Shown piece after piece: positions 34,434 through 43,139 of a stretch of DNA of 64,000 bases. The notes beneath the pieces are model-generated. The model was given only the letters and a program-made list of their open reading frames with translations, did not search any database and was not told the origin of the DNA. The DNA is taken from contig JBGAGY010000015.1 in the NCBI GenBank assembly GCA_044226485.1, positions 68,859 to 132,858 on the forward strand, written 5' to 3'. Position 1 is the first letter of the stretch. Each line of letters begins with the position of its first letter. The position numbers and the translations under genes were made by a program. Source of the DNA: UBA6663 sp044226485. GTDB taxonomy: Bacteria > Chloroflexota > Anaerolineae > Anaerolineales > UBA6663.

Positions 34434-35597
34434 TCAGGGAGTCGCGGCGGGCGGGGCCACGTTCGGGTTGAGGACGGCCACCTGATAGAGCAGGTAGGCG
34501 GCGATACCGAGCACGATCACGAGGATCAGGACAAGCAGAGCCAGCAGCAGATAGGTGCGGATCGGCAACGGCCGGTTCTCTTTGGGCTGCGGGCCATAGA
34601 TCGCCAGGAGCGCCTTCGCGAACTCCAGGACGTTCGGGAAGCGATCGGTCAGTGCTGTGGCGCGCTCGACGATCTTGACGACCCCGGCGCCTTCGAGCTC
34701 GGGTCGCTCGACGGGCAGCACCGCGCGGTTCTGGGTGACGGCCCGACGCACGCGCTCATCGCGCAGCAGCTTGGGCTCGAAGCCCGGGCGACCTGAAAGC
34801 ATCTCGTACGTCACAAGCCCCAACGAGTGGACGTCGGAAGCCGGCGTCACCTGGACGCCGGTGCGCGCCACGAGCACCTCGGGCGCGGTGTAGGCCGGTT
34901 CGCAGCGATCGAGCGCCTGGCCGAGCGCCTGAGCATCGCTCGGAGACACCAGCCAGCCGAGGTCGAGCAGCGCGGCGCGCCAGTGGGCCTGCTTGTCTCG
35001 ATCCACAAGGATGACGTCGGGCGTCAGGCTCAGATGCAACAGCCCGCGGCTTGCCCACGGCCGCATCTGCTCGGCGATGTGCGTCACGATCCAGGCGACT
35101 TCGTAATGCCACAGCTGCGGATTCTCTTTGAGCAGATCCGCCAGGATGACTCCCTCGAACGGCTGGAAGACCATGAAGACCTTGGTCTCGCCGCGGAACG
35201 TGATCTCGCCGTACGGGCGCTTCGACGGCGCCGGGTAAGGCGGCAGCAGGATCGGCAGGCTGTAGCGGGGTTTGCGCATGAAGCCGCGCAGCCACTTCGG
35301 CGTGCGGTTGGCCGCGCGGCCGATCGGTTCGAGCGCCTGAGCCTCACGCTTGAGGCGTTCGTCACAGTCGGGCGCCGTGTGAGCGACCTTGACCCAGACC
35401 GGCTCTTCGTTACGCTCGGCCGCGTAAATCGCTGCATGACGATACACCGTCACGAGTTTGGTGATCTTGAGGTCGCCGAGGTAATCGCCGAATTTGAAGA
35501 CGGGATAGCCGGCTTCGGCCGGGCAGTCGCGCTCCGGGCACCAGAGGTGGCCGTCGACGGTCTGACGTTCGCAGCGTTCACAGAAACGAGTGAGCAT
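34434..35597 (-). CDS. Membrane-anchored pseudokinase
   Basis: A 387-residue protein. The N-terminus has Cys pairs (CERC, WCPERDC) that may bind zinc. Residues 40-310 have a protein-kinase fold with the VWVKVAH lysine and C-lobe landmarks (PAYTAPEVL, DVHSLGLVTYEMLSGRPGF). The glycine loop is absent, the HRD motif is replaced by HLSLTPDVIL, and DFG reads DLGW, so phosphotransfer is unlikely. One C-terminal transmembrane helix (LLLALLVLILVIVLGIAAYLL) ends in a 15-20 residue tail. Pseudokinase-plus-helix is the architecture of the type VII component EssB, and the gene abuts the WXG100 island, so a secretion role is possible. Direct homology to EssB is not visible. Confidence 0.85.
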   Translation of the reverse strand: MLTRFCERCERQTVDGHLWCPERDCPAEAGYPVFKFGDYLGDLKITKLVTVYRHAAIYAAERNEEPVWVKVAHTAPDCDERLKREAQALEPIGRAANRTPKWLRGFMRKPRYSLPILLPPYPAPSKRPYGEITFRGETKVFMVFQPFEGVILADLLKENPQLWHYEVAWIVTHIAEQMRPWASRGLLHLSLTPDVILVDRDKQAHWRAALLDLGWLVSPSDAQALGQALDRCEPAYTAPEVLVARTGVQVTPASDVHSLGLVTYEMLSGRPGFEPKLLRDERVRRAVTQNRAVLPVERPELEGAGVVKIVERATALTDRFPNVLEFAKALLAIYGPQPKENRPLPIRTYLLLALLVLILVIVLGIAAYLLYQVAVLNPNVAPPAATP

Positions 35598-35962
35598 GGA
35601 GAAGGTGGCCTCGGGCGTCAGGTGTCAGGCGTCGGGTCGGGCGCGCCTGCTTCGATACGAGCTCTCACATCCAGCCGGCGGACGTTCAGTCCGGAGATTT
35701 TACACCGGCAGCCTGCCACCGCTACTTCAACTCCGGGCGGGAGCGGATTTGATGCCGGGACACTCGATTCGGGCCGGCTGGCTTGATTAACGACAGCCGG
35801 AGGCGAAACGCGGGTGCGGGCAGCCGAATCGAGTAGTGTCATCCGGCTGCCAGAGACCTGTGGAATGGCGGCGGTGGCCGGCGCGAAGCGGGCCTTATAA
35901 TGGCCCCTCAAGTGCGTTTGTCACTGTGTAGGTTTCCGGTCGTCGGCCGGAGGGCCAGATAG
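35598..35962. other. Divergent intergenic region with a TATAAT box
   Basis: About 365 bases separate the minus-strand pseudokinase gene from the plus-strand histidine kinase gene. A perfect TATAAT (35896-35901) lies 62 bases before the kinase start, but the -35 region is poor, suggesting an activated promoter. A CGGAGGGCC ribosome site precedes the ATG at 35963. Short open frames in the region are not supported. Confidence 0.5.
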
Positions 35963-36964
35963 ATGAAACCCGCCTCCGAAACCTCACCGGTCGAAGCGCC
36001 CTCACCCGACCCGGGGCTGCGCGACGCCGCCCTGGCCCTATGCCCGACAGCCGTCGCCATCTACGACAGCCAGGCAGGCTGTCTGTATGCGAACGCCAGC
36101 GACCTCGGCGACAGCCCGCACCGCCGAACGTTGATCCGCCGCGTGGCAGCCACGGGCGAGGCGGTGCGCTTCACCGAACGCCAGGGCGACCGTTGGGATG
36201 ATGTGCGCATCGAACCCATCTGGTCTTCAGACGACACCTTGCTCGGGATCGCGACCTACGCGCACGACGTCACGCCCAGAATCCAGGCCGAAGAGAAACT
36301 CAAGCTGCTGTCGCTCCAGCTCCCCACCCTTCAGGAAGACGAACGGCGGCGCATCGCTCAGGATCTTCACGACGACATCGGCCAGGGCATGACCGCCCTG
36401 ATCCTGAACCTCAAGGCCGTCCATAGCGCGTTGACCTCCGGCCACACCGGCGTCGAGGATCAGGTCAAGGACACGATCGCGGCGGTCGAGGAGTTGATGC
36501 GCCACACGCGCCGGATCTTCTACGATCTGCGCCCGCCGACGCTGACCGACCTGCCTCTCGCCAAAGTGCTCGAAGGCCTGTGCGCGTCGTTCGCGCTGTC
36601 GTCGGGGTTGCGCGTGGTCTTCAGCAGCCACGACCCGCTGCCGCAGATCCCTGATGCGCAGGCGACGGCATTCTACCGATTCGTGCAGGAAGGCCTGAAC
36701 AACGTCATCAAGCACAGCCGCGCGACCTCGGCCTGGATCAACCTCGAGTACGCCGACGACGAGGTCAACCTCTCGCTCGAGGACGACGGCCAGGGCTTCG
36801 AGCCGGCGGACTCGTCGCGCTATGGTATGGGCCTGCAGGGGATCCGCGAGCGGTTCGGGCTGTTGAACGGACATTTCGACATCGAATCATCGCCGGGGCG
36901 GGGCACGCGGCTTTACGCCTCACTGCCCGCCCGAACGTCGACGACGCCCGAGAAGAGGATGTGA
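35963..36964 (+). CDS. Soluble PAS sensor histidine kinase (NarL type)
   Basis: A 333-residue kinase without membrane helices. Residues 15-110 are a PAS-like sensor (CPTAVAIYDSQAGCLYANAS ... IATYAHDVTPRIQAEEKL). HisKA_3 follows, with RRRIAQDLHDDIGQGMTALI and the phospho-His in LHDD, then HATPase_c with NNVIKHSRATSA, DDGQGFEP and GMGLQGIRERF. The response regulator gene begins two bases after its stop, and a glycerol-kinase-like gene overlaps the regulator, so the three form one operon next to the glycerol catabolic genes. Confidence 0.93.
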   Translation: MKPASETSPVEAPSPDPGLRDAALALCPTAVAIYDSQAGCLYANASDLGDSPHRRTLIRRVAATGEAVRFTERQGDRWDDVRIEPIWSSDDTLLGIATYAHDVTPRIQAEEKLKLLSLQLPTLQEDERRRIAQDLHDDIGQGMTALILNLKAVHSALTSGHTGVEDQVKDTIAAVEELMRHTRRIFYDLRPPTLTDLPLAKVLEGLCASFALSSGLRVVFSSHDPLPQIPDAQATAFYRFVQEGLNNVIKHSRATSAWINLEYADDEVNLSLEDDGQGFEPADSSRYGMGLQGIRERFGLLNGHFDIESSPGRGTRLYASLPARTSTTPEKRM

Positions 36965-36965
36965 C

Positions 36966-37643
36966 ATGATACGCGTGGTTGTAGCTGAAGATCATCACCT
37001 TGTGCGCCAGGGCATCGTCAAGCTGCTTGAAGGCGCAGGCGACATCTCGGTGGTCGGCGAGGCCGACAACGGCGCCCAGGCGATCGAACTGGTCGAGGTG
37101 CTGCAGCCCGACGTGATGGTGCTCGACCTGACCATGCCGCACGTCGACGGCCTCGAGGCGCTGCGCCAGATCGCGCTCAAACACCCGCGGCCGCAGATCG
37201 TGATCCTCTCGATGCACGCCGATCCCAACATCGTGCGCCAGACTCTGCGCGCCGGCGCGGTCGGCTACGTCGTCAAGCAATCGGTCGCCGAGGAGTTGCT
37301 GGCCGCGGTGCGCGCGGCGCGCAACGGCAGCCTCTTCCTCAGCTCGGGCGTCATCGCGCAGGACTTCTTCACCGAACGCCCGCAGAACCTGCTCGACAGG
37401 TTGTCGCCGCGCGAGCGTGAAGTCGTCAAACGACTCGTCGAGGGCCAGTCGGCGCGCGAGATCGCCGAGGCGCTGCGCACGAGCGTCAAGACCGTCGAGA
37501 AGCAGCGCCGCGACGCGATGCGCAAGCTCGACGTCGACAACCTGGCCAGCCTGGTGCGCGTCAGCCTCGAGCTCGGCCTCGTCGTCGGCGCGCCAACGCG
37601 TTCGCGCAACGGATTGTCGAGCACGTCGGAGGGCCTGTCGTGA
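36966..37643 (+). CDS. NarL/FixJ-type response regulator of the glycerol region
   Basis: A 225-residue regulator. The receiver domain shows IRVVVAEDHHLV, the phospho-Asp in DVMVLDLTMPH and the conserved Lys in GYVVKQSVAEE. The LuxR-type helix-turn-helix reads LSPREREVVKRLVEGQSARE...TSVKTVEKQRRDAM. Its end overlaps the GTG of the glycerol-kinase-like gene (GTGA), so the two are translationally coupled. It probably regulates the downstream glp genes; the strong palindrome at 39214-39249 is a candidate target. Confidence 0.94.
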   Translation: MIRVVVAEDHHLVRQGIVKLLEGAGDISVVGEADNGAQAIELVEVLQPDVMVLDLTMPHVDGLEALRQIALKHPRPQIVILSMHADPNIVRQTLRAGAVGYVVKQSVAEELLAAVRAARNGSLFLSSGVIAQDFFTERPQNLLDRLSPREREVVKRLVEGQSAREIAEALRTSVKTVEKQRRDAMRKLDVDNLASLVRVSLELGLVVGAPTRSRNGLSSTSEGLS

Positions 37644-39142
37644 GCTCGTACATCCTCAGCATCCACCAGCGCACCGGCGGCACACGGGCCATGATCCTCG
37701 ACCGTCGGGCCAATGCCGTCGCGTCGGCGTTCGGCGAGATCACGCAGTTCTTCCCGCAGACCGGTTGGGTCGAGCACGACGCCAACGAGATCTGGGTGGT
37801 CACCCGCCGGGTCGTGGCCGAAGCGTTGCAGAACGCTCGTATCTCGCCGGAGCAGATCGACGCCATCGGTGTCACCAACCAACGCGACACCACGGTCTTC
37901 TGGGACAAGCGCACCGGCGAGCCTGTCGGCCGCGCCATCGCCTGGCAGGATCAACGCACCCTGCCCATCTGCGAGCAATTGATCGCGCGTGACAAGGCGG
38001 GCATCGAAGCCCGCACCGGCATGGTGATCGTGCCCGACGTCACGGCCGCCAAGATCCGCTGGCTGCTCGACAACGACCGCGCCATTCAGAAGGGCGTGAC
38101 GCGCGGCGAGCTGCTGTGCGGCACGATCGACAGCTGGTTGATCTGGAAGCTCTCGGGCGGGGCCGCGCACGTCACCGATCACTCCAACGCTGCCGTGACG
38201 CTGCTGCTCAACGCCAACTCGCTGACCTACGACGATGACCTGCTTTCGGCGCTGGGCATCCCGCGCGACATCCTGCCCGAGCTGCGCCGCTCGAGCGAGG
38301 TGTACGCGACGACGGATCCCGAGGCGTTCTTCGGTGTGCGGGTGCCGATCGCTGGCGCGGCCGGCGATCAGCAGATCGCGGCGCTGGGTCAGGCCTGTCT
38401 CAAGGCGGGCACCGCCAAGAACACGTACAGCAGCGGCTCGTTCATGATCCTCAACACCGGCGTGCGTTACCTGCCGCCGGCCAACGGCCTCTTCTCGCCC
38501 GTGCTGTGGACGATCGGCGAGAACGTGGTGTACGGGCTCGAGGGCAAGGCCGATGTCGCCGGCGACGCCCTGCACTGGTTGAGGGATGGGCTGGGCATCA
38601 TCCGCGAACTGAGCGAGGTCGAGGGCCTGGCCAGCCAGGTCAGCGACACGCAGGGCGTGTACTTCGTGCCGCCGCTGGGCGGCCCGGACGTCGTGCACGG
38701 CGGCGGCTATGCCCGCGGCGCGATCATGGGCATCGCGCGCGGCGTGACGCGCCATCACATCGCCCGCGCCGCGCTCGAGGCGATGGCGTATCAGACCCGC
38801 GACTTCTTCGAAGAAATCAAGCGCCGCGCTCCCGAGCTGACGCCCGAGGTGTTGCGCGCCGACGGCCGGGTCGCCAAGAGCGATTTCCTGCTCCAATTCC
38901 AGGCCGACATCCTCGGCATCCCCGTCGAGCGGCCCGTGGTCACCAACACCGCAGCGGTGGGCGCTGCCTATCTCGCCGGCCTGGCTGTGGGCTTCTGGTC
39001 TTCCATCGAGGAGGTCGCGGCGTGCTGGCGGCGCGAAGTGCGTTTCGAGCCGCGCCTGCCGCTCGATCGACGCGAGGAGTGGTACGACGGTTGGCGGCGG
39101 GCGATGGGGCGGGTCAAACAACCCATGCCCGGCAGCCACTGA
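37640..39142 (+). CDS. Glycerol kinase paralog with degraded active site
   Basis: A 500-residue FGGY-family protein alignable end to end with GlpK, but with key residues changed. The phosphate loop DQGTTSSR reads HQRTGGTR, so the first Asp is His. NQRETT reads NQRDTT. DPYFSGTK reads VPDVTAAK, losing the glycerol-contacting Tyr. The adenosine loop YGTG reads YSSG, and VDGGA reads ADGRV. The catalytic-base region AGDQQ remains. It is therefore probably a non-catalytic or altered-substrate relative. Being coupled to a two-component system, it may act as a glycerol-responsive regulatory subunit. It starts with GTG overlapping the regulator stop. An intact GlpK lies 1.2 kb downstream. Confidence 0.88.
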   Translation: MSSYILSIHQRTGGTRAMILDRRANAVASAFGEITQFFPQTGWVEHDANEIWVVTRRVVAEALQNARISPEQIDAIGVTNQRDTTVFWDKRTGEPVGRAIAWQDQRTLPICEQLIARDKAGIEARTGMVIVPDVTAAKIRWLLDNDRAIQKGVTRGELLCGTIDSWLIWKLSGGAAHVTDHSNAAVTLLLNANSLTYDDDLLSALGIPRDILPELRRSSEVYATTDPEAFFGVRVPIAGAAGDQQIAALGQACLKAGTAKNTYSSGSFMILNTGVRYLPPANGLFSPVLWTIGENVVYGLEGKADVAGDALHWLRDGLGIIRELSEVEGLASQVSDTQGVYFVPPLGGPDVVHGGGYARGAIMGIARGVTRHHIARAALEAMAYQTRDFFEEIKRRAPELTPEVLRADGRVAKSDFLLQFQADILGIPVERPVVTNTAAVGAAYLAGLAVGFWSSIEEVAACWRREVRFEPRLPLDRREEWYDGWRRAMGRVKQPMPGSH

Positions 39143-39561
39143 CCCCTGAGACCTCAGCGACCGTAGCAAGATCCCCGTTTTTGGGCTTTTCGTCGAGCCC
39201 GATCCTCCTCGTATTCACCAATGGAGCATGCGTATGCGCCATCGGTGAACAGCCCATACGCCAAAGGGTTCCCCTGGTTGGGTGGTCTGCCTGATTCCCT
39301 TAGCACCTGAACTGGTGATAATGACATCGTCCTTAAGGTTGCGAAAACATCCAGACATTCAGGGCAGAAGCGCGGCGGCTGGACCCTCGGTCGCCCGTGC
39401 GGCGCGGCATTTGATGGCGCTCCAGGATCGATCGGAGCATCGCCTGCCTGAATGCGTGTCTGAGGAAGGAGGCAATCCGCGGCTCACCCACCCACACCAC
39501 CTGGTTGCAGCTTTGACATGGCATCAAACGAACGGGCACGTTCATCATTCGGAGGGGCAAC
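39143..39561. other. Long leader before the glp catabolic genes
   Basis: About 420 bases without a supported gene. It contains the 36-base dyad at 39214-39249 and, near 39310, a small hairpin CACCTGAACTGGTG running into GATAAT, which may be a -10 box (39317-39322) with a poor -35. The ribosome site GGAGGGG precedes the aquaporin ATG. Nothing resembling a known riboswitch class was recognised. Confidence 0.45.
39214..39249. promoter_or_regulatory. 36-base palindrome upstream of the glp operon
   Basis: Arms TTCACCAATGGAGCAT (39214-39229) and ATGCGCCATCGGTGAA (39234-39249) pair at 14 of 16 positions around GCGT. It lies about 310 bases before the aquaporin gene and 70 bases after the pseudo-glycerol-kinase stop. 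It could be an operator for the coupled NarL-type regulator or an RNA stem in the leader; there is no T-run, so it is not a normal terminator. Confidence 0.6.
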
Positions 39562-40219
39562 ATGTTTCTGGCTGAATTCTTCGGCACGTTTACGCTGATC
39601 GTTCTGGGCGACGGCGTGGTCGCCAACGTTCTGCTCAACAAGAGCAAGGGTCAAAACGCGGGCTGGATTGTGATCACCGCGGGCTGGGCCGGGCGTCATT
39701 TCCGGATGGGTCGCTCCTGGCGGCGCGGCCAACATCGGCACCGACGTCGTGACCATCCTCGGGCAGTTCGCCGGTGCCTTCGTCGGCGCCGTCGTGGTCT
39801 ACCTGCTCTACTACGCGCACTGGGAAGTCACCAGCGACGCTGGCCTCAAGCTGGCCGTCTTCTCGACCGGCCCGGCCATCCGCAACCCGCTCTGGAACCT
39901 CGTGACTGAAATCCTGGCGACCTTCATGCTCATCCTGGTCGCCGGCGCGATCTTCTCCAAGACCGTGGGCATCGGCGGCACCGCCGGCCTTGGACCGCTA
40001 GCCATCGGCGGCCTGATCTGGGGCCTCGGCCTCTCGCTCGGCGGCCCCACGGGCTACGCCCTCAACCCGGCCCGTGACCTCGGCCCGCGCATCGCCCACT
40101 TCGTCCTGCCCATCCCGGGCAAGGGCGACAGCGACTGGGGCTACAGCTGGATCCCGGTCGCCGGCCCGATCATCGGCGCCGTCCTGGCCATGCTCGTCCG
40201 TGTGGCTATCGGCCTCTAA
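39562..40219 (+). pseudogene. glpF: Frameshifted glycerol-facilitator aquaporin (GlpF-like)
   Basis: The first 41 codons read MFLAEFFGTFTLIVLGDGVV ... GWIVITAGWA, a normal aquaporin start. The frame is then broken near 39690-39700; the continuation is in another frame (GVISGWVAPGG ... ILGQFAGAFVGAVVVYLLYY) to the stop at 40219. The C-terminal half is intact, with AVFSTGPAIRNP and the second pore motif LNPARDLGPR. The first NPA motif and about 10-20 surrounding residues are missing, so a single-base error alone does not restore a normal protein. Glycerol uptake through this gene is doubtful as read. glpK follows 79 bases later. Confidence 0.8.
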
Positions 40220-40298
40220 TCGCCTTCGTTCTCCCAGGGCCGGGCGACGGTTGTCGCCCGGCCTGCCAACCACTCCATTTGGATGAGGAGATTTTGAC

Positions 40299-41795
40299 AT
40301 GGCCAAGTACGTTGCAGCAGTCGACCAGGGCACGACCAGCACCCGTTTCATGATCTTCGATCATGCCGGCAAGGTCGTGGGCCTGGATCAGAAGGAACAT
40401 GAGCAGATCTTCCCGAAGCCGGGTTGGGTCGAGCACAATGCGATCGAGATCTGGCAGCGGACGCAGGAAGTCATCGACGGCGCGCTGAAGAAGTCCGGCG
40501 TCGATCCCAAGGACATCGCGGCCGTCGGCATCACCAACCAGCGCGAAACTGCGGTGGTCTGGGAGCGCGCCACGGGCAAGCCGGTCTACAACGCCATCGT
40601 CTGGCAAGACACGCGCACCGACGCGATCTGCAATGAACTCGCCAAGGACGGCGGGCAGGATCGCTTCCGCGCGAAGGTCGGCCTCCCCCTGGCCACTTAC
40701 TTCTCGGGCCCGAAGATCAAGTGGGTCCTCGACAACGTCCCGGGCGTCAGGGAAAAGGCTGAGAAGGGCGAAGTCCTCTTCGGCAACATCGACACCTGGG
40801 TGATCTGGAACCTGACCGGCGGGCCCAACGGCGGCGTGCATGTGACCGACGTCACCAACGCCAGCCGCACGATGCTGATGAACCTCGAGACCCTGGACTG
40901 GGATCCCGAGATCCTCAAGATCATGGGCGTCCCGCACGCCATGCTGCCCCGCATCCGCCCGTCGTCGGAAGTCTACGGCAAGGCGATCGGCACCCTCGGC
41001 GGCATCCCGGTGGCCGGCGACCTCGGCGACCAGCAGGCCGCGCTCTTCGGCCAGACCTGCTTCTCGGCCGGCGAGGCCAAGAACACGTACGGCACCGGCT
41101 GCTTCATGCTCCTGAACACCGGCACCAAGCCCGTCCAGAGCAAGAACGGCCTGCTCACCACGCTCGGCTACAAGATCGGTGATCAACCCGCGGTCTACGC
41201 CCTCGAAGGCTCGATCGCCATCACCGGCGCTTTGGTTCAGTGGCTGCGCGACAACCTCGGCTTCTTCGACTTCTCCAAGCACGTCGAAGAGTACGCCAAG
41301 GCCGTGCCGGACAGCGGCGGCATCTACTTCGTGCCGGCGTTCTCGGGCCTGTTCGCCCCCTACTGGAAGAGCGACGCCCGCGGCGCGATCGTGGGCCTGA
41401 CCCGCTTCGTCACCAAGAACCACATCGCCCGCGCGACCCTGGAGGCCACGGCCTATCAGACGCGCGAGGTGCTCGATGCCATGAACGCCGACTCCGGCGT
41501 GCCGCTGACCGCCCTCAAGGTCGACGGCGGCATGGTCTACAACGAGCTCCTGATGCAGTTCCAGGCCGACGTCCTGGGCGTCCCGGTCATCCGCCCGACG
41601 GTCGCCGAGACCACGTCGCTGGGCGCCGCTTACGCGGCCGGCCTGGCCGTGGGCTTCTGGGCCAAGGTCGAAGACCTGCGCGCCAACTGGGGCAAGGACA
41701 AGGAATGGGATCCGCAGATGGGCGCTGACGAGCGCGCCAAGCTCTACAAGGGCTGGAAGAAGGCCGTCACGCGCACGTTCGATTGGGTCGAGTAA
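40299..41795 (+). CDS. glpK: Glycerol kinase
   Basis: A 498-residue enzyme with all FGGY/GlpK landmarks: VDQGTTSTR phosphate loop, NQRETAVVW and IVWQDTRT substrate region, TYFSGPKIKW, the catalytic base in LGDQQAALFG, adenine-site NTYGTGCFML, and VDGGMVYNE. It phosphorylates glycerol to sn-glycerol 3-phosphate in the cytoplasm. It has a clear ribosome site (GAGGAG) and follows the damaged aquaporin gene. A hairpin separates it from the G3P dehydrogenase core gene. It is clearly distinct from the degraded paralog upstream. Confidence 0.97.
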   Translation: MAKYVAAVDQGTTSTRFMIFDHAGKVVGLDQKEHEQIFPKPGWVEHNAIEIWQRTQEVIDGALKKSGVDPKDIAAVGITNQRETAVVWERATGKPVYNAIVWQDTRTDAICNELAKDGGQDRFRAKVGLPLATYFSGPKIKWVLDNVPGVREKAEKGEVLFGNIDTWVIWNLTGGPNGGVHVTDVTNASRTMLMNLETLDWDPEILKIMGVPHAMLPRIRPSSEVYGKAIGTLGGIPVAGDLGDQQAALFGQTCFSAGEAKNTYGTGCFMLLNTGTKPVQSKNGLLTTLGYKIGDQPAVYALEGSIAITGALVQWLRDNLGFFDFSKHVEEYAKAVPDSGGIYFVPAFSGLFAPYWKSDARGAIVGLTRFVTKNHIARATLEATAYQTREVLDAMNADSGVPLTALKVDGGMVYNELLMQFQADVLGVPVIRPTVAETTSLGAAYAAGLAVGFWAKVEDLRANWGKDKEWDPQMGADERAKLYKGWKKAVTRTFDWVE

Positions 41796-41860
41796 GTGCA
41801 TCGTGTCGGGGCGGGCTGAGCTGCAAGGCCGCGCCCGCCCCGCTCATCAGCGTTTTCATA

Positions 41861-41940
41861 CGTACACGGATTTCACGGATAGGCACGGATTGCACGGAAC
41901 TCCGTGTAATCCGCGTCTCATTCAGTGAAATCCGTGTACG
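41861..41940. repeat. 80-base inverted repeat, ACGGATTTCACGGA word type
   Basis: The left arm starts CGTACACGGATTTCACGGAT at 41861; the right arm ends GAAATCCGTGTACG at 41940. The two pair over most of their length with a loop of a few bases. It sits between glpK and the glpA-like gene and may act as a partial terminator or an mRNA processing or stability element. Confidence 0.88.
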
Positions 41941-41964
41941 TCTTTCTGCGGAAGGATTGAAGTC

Positions 41965-43122
41965 ATGGCCGCACCGCACGTCGTCGTCATCGGCGCCGGC
42001 TCGACCGGAGCCGCGACCGCCCACGACCTGGCCCTGCGCGGGCTGCGCGTCACCGTGATCGAACGCGGCGAGATCGCCAACCAGACCACGGGCCGCAATC
42101 ACTGCCTCCTGCACTCAGGTGGGCGCTACTGCGTCAAGGACCAGGAGTCGGCCATCGAGTGCATCGACGAGAACCTGATCCTGCGTCGGATCATGCCCGA
42201 CGCCCTCGAGCTCAACGGCGGCCTGTTCGTGGCCGTCACCGAGGAGGATCTCGCCTTCAAAGAGAAATTCATCGCCGGCTGCGAGGCCTGCCACATCCCG
42301 TACCGTGAGGTCCCGGTGAAGCAGGCGCTGGCGCTCGAGCCCTTCCTCAACCCGAAGATGCTCGCGGCCGTGCAGGTGCCCGACGGAGTCTTCGAGCCGT
42401 TCCGCTTCTGCCTGGCCTTCCTGGCCACTGCGCGCCGCAACGGCGCCGAGGTACGCACCTTCCATGAGGTGACGGACCTGGTGCGCTCAGGCCAATCGGT
42501 GACGGGCGTCAAGGTGCTCGATCAGCGCACCGGCAAGTCCGAGACGATCGGCTGCGACCTGGTGATCAACGCCACCGGGCCGTGGGCGCACGAGATCGCG
42601 GCCATGGGAGGCGTCGAGGTGCCGGTGACACCGACCGCTGGCGTGATGGTGACGGTCGGCAAGCGCCTGAACAACCTCGTGGTCAACCGGCTCGACAAAC
42701 CCTCAGACGGCGACATCGTCGTCCCGCAGCGCACGACCAGCATCATCGGCACGACCTCATGGACGATCCTGGATCCCGACCAGATCGAGATCCCGGTCGA
42801 GCACATCGAGAAGATGATCCAGAAGGGCCGCGAGTTGATCCCGGCGGTCGACAAGGCCGGGCTGCGCGGCGTCGGTGCTGCGGCGCGCCCGCTCATCAGC
42901 AAGCCCAACACCGACGAGCGCGAGGTCAGCCGCACGTTCGAGTGCTTCGACCATAAGCACGACGGCGTCGAAGGCTTCGTGACCATCTCGGGCGGCAAGA
43001 CCACGACGGCCCGCGGCATGGCCGAAAAGGTCGTCGACATCGCCTGCCGCAAGCTCGGCCACGACGGCGTCTGCCTGACGCGGACCACGCCGTTGTTGTC
43101 GTACCGGTACTTCTACCAATAA
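41965..43122 (+). CDS. glpA: Glycerol-3-phosphate dehydrogenase flavoprotein, GlpA catalytic core
   Basis: A 385-residue FAD enzyme. The dinucleotide-binding motif GAGSTGAATAHDLALRGL is followed by TGRNHCLLHSGGRYCV, close to TGRNHGLLHSGARY of E. coli GlpA, and by DKPSDGDIVVPQ and SIIGTTSW. It matches GlpA over the catalytic domain but lacks the C-terminal iron-sulfur-binding (BFD-like) region; E. coli GlpA is about 540 residues. No glpB or glpC follows. Instead three genes for SdhB-, SdhC- and SdhD-like subunits follow at short spacing. It should oxidise G3P to dihydroxyacetone phosphate and pass electrons to the SdhB-like subunit. Confidence 0.9.
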   Translation: MAAPHVVVIGAGSTGAATAHDLALRGLRVTVIERGEIANQTTGRNHCLLHSGGRYCVKDQESAIECIDENLILRRIMPDALELNGGLFVAVTEEDLAFKEKFIAGCEACHIPYREVPVKQALALEPFLNPKMLAAVQVPDGVFEPFRFCLAFLATARRNGAEVRTFHEVTDLVRSGQSVTGVKVLDQRTGKSETIGCDLVINATGPWAHEIAAMGGVEVPVTPTAGVMVTVGKRLNNLVVNRLDKPSDGDIVVPQRTTSIIGTTSWTILDPDQIEIPVEHIEKMIQKGRELIPAVDKAGLRGVGAAARPLISKPNTDEREVSRTFECFDHKHDGVEGFVTISGGKTTTARGMAEKVVDIACRKLGHDGVCLTRTTPLLSYRYFYQ

Positions 43123-43139
43123 GCGGGGAGAGACAGCCG

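Noticed and set aside
37265..39169. A 634-codon minus-strand frame opposite the glycerol-kinase-like gene
   Set aside because: Shadow of the coding strand; no recognisable domain.
39282..39575. A 97-codon plus-strand frame in the glp leader
   Set aside because: No ribosome site, composition unlike neighbours, and it overlaps the aquaporin start; more likely untranslated leader.
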